Part shown: positions 7,521 to 9,391 of the stretch, one piece after another
Layout of the letters: each line of letters opens with the position of its first letter
How positions within the stretch are numbered: the first letter of the stretch is position 1
NCBI GenBank assembly: GCA_903911455.1
Contig: CAIWDQ010000602.1
Location: forward strand, 1-9,391
Direction of reading: 5' to 3'
From: an uncultured bacterium
GTDB lineage: Bacteria > Bacteroidota > Bacteroidia > Bacteroidales > JACABE01
DNA length: 9,391 nucleotides
The notes under the pieces: model-generated
Told to the model about the DNA's origin: nothing
What the model saw: the letters and a program-made list of their open reading frames with translations, nothing else
Databases searched by the model: none
Made by a program: the position numbers and the translations under genes

Positions 7521-7760
7521 TGCACGTGATTATGGTCATCGTGCACACGATTATGGTCTCTGTGCACGCAATTATGGTCATCGTGCACGTGATTATGGTC
7601 TCTGTGCACTCGATTATGGTCTTCGTGCACAAACTTTTGGTCATCGTGCATCCAATTATGGTCATCGTGCACACAATTATGGTCATCGTGCACATACTTT
7701 TGGTTATCGTGCATACGATTTTGGTCTCTCTGCACGTGATTATGGTATTCGTGCACATGA
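7521..7760. repeat. 21-bp tandem minisatellite with GTGCAC junctions, 11 units plus partial
   Basis: Eleven units of exactly 21 bp run from 7521 to 7751 with a partial twelfth to 7760. The shared frame is TGCA at the unit start and TTnTGGT in the middle; unit junctions often make the palindrome GTGCAC. Variation is concentrated at unit positions 6-8 and 17-19. Units 1-2 and 3-4 share an alternating CATCG/CTCTG ending, and units 6-7 and 9-10 both pair a CTTTTGGT unit with a following TGCAT unit, so larger blocks were probably duplicated. Because 21 is seven codons, several frames on both strands stay open (plus strand A-x-D-Y-G-x-R heptads, minus strand V-H-D-D-H-N-x heptads). I do not annotate these as genes: two frames per strand are equally open, the starts lack support, and one plus-strand reading ends inside an unrelated hairpin repeat. 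Confidence 0.92.
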
Positions 7761-7799
7761 CCTCACCCCAACCCTCTCCTGTAGGAGAGGGTGAAAGAC
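7761..7799. repeat. Dispersed-type palindromic element with strong hairpin
   Basis: The stretch CCTCACCCCAACCCTCTCC is followed by a TGTA loop and GGAGAGGGTGAAAGACA. ACCCTCTCC (7771-7779) and GGAGAGGGT (7784-7792) form a perfect 9-bp stem. This CTCACCCC-plus-palindrome form is a familiar intergenic element scattered in many bacterial genomes, and often produces spurious short proteins reading LTPTLS or PQPSPVGEG. There is no T run directly after the stem, so it is not called a terminator. It is unusually GC-rich compared with its surroundings. Confidence 0.7.
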
Positions 7800-7940
7800 A
7801 GGGACAATTGGGACTTTTATGACTTTTAGAAAAAAATGTAATGTTTTCTTAATAAAATATTTGGACTTATAAAGCTGACATGTACATGTTTGACTAAGGG
7901 ATTTGAAATTTGTTAAAAATAATTAAAATTTTTATTCACT
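7800..7940. other. AT-rich spacer with a 12-bp perfect palindrome
   Basis: No gene is visible. The only structured element is ACATGTACATGT at 7878-7889, a perfect palindrome lying 55 bp before the -33 box of the following gene, which could be an operator but has no other support. Confidence 0.35.
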
Positions 7941-7943
7941 ATA

Positions 7944-7976
7944 TTTGATTTATATGGAAAAATTACTATACTTTTG
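7944..7976 (+). promoter_or_regulatory. Bacteroidota-type promoter for the GTG-started gene
   Basis: TTTG at 7944-7947 and TACTTTTG at 7969-7976 are separated by 21 bp, matching the -33 TTTG and -7 TAnnTTTG consensus with accepted spacing. Transcription would begin near 7983, leaving a leader of about 70 nt before the GTG at 8054. This is the only promoter in the window with both boxes exact. Confidence 0.65.
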
Positions 7977-8053
7977 GGCAGGATTTCGGGCTTTCTTTTT
8001 AAGCTCATTAATCTGTTAAAATAATTTATTTACTAATAGAAGGGGAAAATAAA

Positions 8054-8812
8054 GTGGATAAACCACATTTAAGGAAATTACAGATGTATGAAGCTGTTTT
8101 TTTGTATCTGACACTTAAGATTATTATCTGGACAGCCTCATTAACCTTTACAGCAGAGGTTGCAACTTTGGAAGATGGCATTACCAAAATAAAAGAGAAA
8201 GACCGGATAAACAAAAAATCTAATGATGCAACTAAAGGTAAAAAACAGAAGCATGACAAAATGATTAAGGATACTTCAGTTATTTGCGATGCAGGAGTGC
8301 CCTATGCCGACAGTATTAATGATGATGAATTGAAAGGTAAATTTGATTTTTCGCCTAGCGATTTGGAAGATGGTAATGATGAAATAGTAATTGCCAGATG
8401 CAGACAAATTGGAACAGATGCTATTCCTGTTAGCGCAGGTTTAGTAGATTGGGGAATGCCTGTTGGACATCTTGCTTTACAAGTAGCATCGGTTGACACT
8501 TACGAATTGGCTTCACCAAAGGGAAAAGCTATAGTAACTACGGGTAAGAGTAGTAATAAAGAAATGAATGCAGAGTATAAAGTAGTGGATACTCATTTAA
8601 ATAACCGTCTTGATAAATTGGTTAATAACTACCAAGATACAGCTCCTGATTTTGTTACTGAATATTATGATAAACGTTATATAGGTGGTAGGAAAAAGAA
8701 GGTAGTTCCTCCAGTTGTTCCTCCGGTTGTACCTCCAATTCCTCCGGTTGTGGTTGAAACTCCTGTTGTGGTGGTTAACCCAACAGTAGAACCTAATCCT
8801 CCAATGGCTTAG
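8054..8812 (+). CDS. Protein of unknown function with proline-rich C-terminal tail
   Basis: A 252-residue protein with a GTG start at 8054 and TAG at 8810-8812. The frame is closed upstream by a TAA at 8009. A purine-rich AGAAGGGG (8038-8045) lies at ribosome-binding distance from the GTG. The next in-frame ATG (Met11, in LQMYEAV) is the alternative, but from memory related Bacteroidota proteins begin about ten residues before this MY pair, which favours GTG. Residues 12-35 are hydrophobic but interrupted by polar residues, and there is no cleavage site, so this could be an amphipathic or membrane-associated helix rather than a signal peptide. Residues 40-75 are highly charged (likely helix), 80-210 look helical and end in LDKLV and FVTEYYDKRYI, then GGRKKK precedes a Pro/Val tail at 217-250 built from PPVV repeats. 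The layout resembles a family of uncharacterised, mostly helical Bacteroidota proteins of about 220-250 residues; I know of no function. A good promoter lies upstream and a terminator follows, so it appears monocistronic. Confidence 0.8.
   Translation: MDKPHLRKLQMYEAVFLYLTLKIIIWTASLTFTAEVATLEDGITKIKEKDRINKKSNDATKGKKQKHDKMIKDTSVICDAGVPYADSINDDELKGKFDFSPSDLEDGNDEIVIARCRQIGTDAIPVSAGLVDWGMPVGHLALQVASVDTYELASPKGKAIVTTGKSSNKEMNAEYKVVDTHLNNRLDKLVNNYQDTAPDFVTEYYDKRYIGGRKKKVVPPVVPPVVPPIPPVVVETPVVVVNPTVEPNPPMA
8708..8752 (+). repeat. Proline/valine-coding short repeat (PPVV units)
   Basis: CCTCCnGTTGTn-type units of 12, 12, 9 and 12 bp encode PPVV-PPVV-PPI-PPVV in the C-terminal tail of the protein at 8054-8812. 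All unit lengths are multiples of three, so copy number change keeps the frame. Confidence 0.75.
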
Positions 8813-8853
8813 GATTTGGTGATTTGGTGATTTAAGAAATTTATATTAGGGAA

Positions 8854-8890
8854 CTCTCTCATAAGGTTGGGGGAGCTTTTTTGCTTTTTT
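8854..8890 (+). terminator. Likely intrinsic terminator after the proline-tailed gene
   Basis: CTCTCTC (8854-8860) pairs with GGGGGAG (8869-8875) through seven pairs, two of them G-U, around an 8-nt loop. It is followed by C and then TTTTTTGCTTTTTT. It begins 41 bp after the stop codon and comes before the promoter of the next gene. Confidence 0.65.
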
Positions 8891-8901
8891 GAAAATTAAT
8901 T

Positions 8902-8932
8902 ATTGTTTATAATAAATAAATTTGTACGTTTG
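8902..8932 (+). promoter_or_regulatory. Bacteroidota-type promoter for the right-edge gene
   Basis: TACGTTTG at 8925-8932 matches TAnnTTTG exactly; ATTG at 8902-8905 (3 of 4 to TTTG) lies 19 bp upstream. Transcription would start near 8939, about 30 nt before the ATG at 8969. Confidence 0.6.
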
Positions 8933-8968
8933 CAACTAATAATTATAGTTATAAATAATTTGAGAATC

Positions 8969-9391
8969 ATGGGAGCAGCATTTCATTATGTATTAAGAAT
9001 TAAACTTGTTAATTTTTTAGACGGAGTTGAAGATCCTTCTTTTGAAGTTAGAGATATTTCTTTTATTGAAGATAATCCAATAATAGCGAGAGAAAATGCA
9101 TTCATTCAATATCAAAATTATATTGATGTTTTTTTGGAAAGAAAAGGTAAAAAATATATTTCAGATCTTCAAGCAAGAGAATTTCTAAATACTTTTACAA
9201 GTACTACAGAGCATTCTAGAATTAATTTTGCAGAAGAAGAATTAAATTTCAATCAAAGTTTTGGAAATGGAATAGGAATTTTAATGATTATTGAGAAACC
9301 AAAACCAAATTCTTTTTTTAAAGAAAGAAAAGGAGATGAGATTTTTATTCATGGAATTGGTATGATATCCTCTATAAGAAAAAATTCAGCA
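8969..9391 (+). CDS. Unrecognised protein, 3' end outside window
   Basis: The ATG at 8969 opens a frame of 141 codons with no stop before the window edge. The protein begins MGAAFHYVLRIKLVNFLDG with no signal peptide and no transmembrane helix, so it is probably cytoplasmic. The first 20 residues look like a beta strand, followed by FEVRDISFIEDNP and a likely long helix (IIARENAFIQYQNYIDVFLERKG is charged and amphipathic across about residues 41-62), a second helical stretch around DLQAREFLNTF, then GNGIGILMII, another possible strand, and a lysine-rich loop. No Walker, nuclease, HTH or protease motif appears in the visible part. It has its own promoter 37 bp upstream and a terminator separates it from the preceding gene. 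Codon use is strongly AT-biased, like the partial gene at the left edge. The family cannot be named from this N-terminal part alone. Confidence 0.8.
   Translation, partial: MGAAFHYVLRIKLVNFLDGVEDPSFEVRDISFIEDNPIIARENAFIQYQNYIDVFLERKGKKYISDLQAREFLNTFTSTTEHSRINFAEEELNFNQSFGNGIGILMIIEKPKPNSFFKERKGDEIFIHGIGMISSIRKNSA

Noticed and set aside
7771..7792. Intrinsic terminator at the perfect 9-bp stem
   Set aside because: No T run follows on either strand and no gene ends just upstream; it fits a dispersed palindromic repeat better.
7484..7822. Protein-coding genes over the 21-bp array on either strand (88-98 residue frames)
   Set aside because: Two frames on each strand are open only because the unit is 21 bp; starts lack support, and the plus-strand frames end inside the hairpin repeat with LTPTLS or PQPSPVGEG tails typical of spurious calls.

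Overview
The window is AT-rich and looks like a chromosome segment from a member of the Bacteroidota, probably Bacteroidales-like. The evidence is an S46 dipeptidyl peptidase of the DPP11 type, Bacteroidota-style promoters (TAnnTTTG at about -7, with TTTG-like -33 boxes in the best cases), little Shine-Dalgarno signal, and long non-coding stretches filled with short tandem repeats. I see no rRNA, tRNA, transposase, integrase or CRISPR array.

Layout: (1) 1-774, minus strand: the N-terminal 258 codons of a secreted protein of unknown function, running off the left edge. (2) 775-1396: a 622-bp intergenic region holding a strict 41-bp-period tandem array whose core is a small imperfect palindrome. 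(3) 1397-7318, minus strand: four cell-envelope or export-related genes in a row. In transcription order they are a secreted S46 dipeptidyl peptidase (DPP11-like by its arginine specificity residue), a membrane-anchored GH25 lysozyme starting 6 bp after the peptidase stop, a phospholipase-D-type cardiolipin synthase homologue, and a multi-spanning TMTC-like glycosyltransferase candidate with four C-terminal TPRs. Only the first pair is clearly coupled; the cardiolipin synthase and TMTC-like genes each have a TAnnTTTG box just upstream and may also be transcribed separately.

(4) 7319-8053: a repeat-rich intergenic region with a 7-bp repeat (4 copies), an 8-bp repeat (about 6 copies), a 21-bp repeat (11 copies) whose unit length keeps several frames open, a strong dispersed-type hairpin, and a well-formed promoter. 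(5) 8054-8812, plus strand: a GTG-started protein of unknown function with a proline-rich tail, followed by a likely intrinsic terminator. (6) 8969-9391, plus strand: the first 141 codons of an unrecognised protein with a good promoter, running off the right edge.

Functionally the central block is about the envelope and extracellular nutrition: trimming of Asp/Glu-containing peptides, peptidoglycan cleavage, anionic phospholipid synthesis and possible protein or lipid glycosylation. I found no clear defence or mobile system. The least explained items are the two minisatellites and the genes at 1-774, 8054-8812 and 8969-9391.
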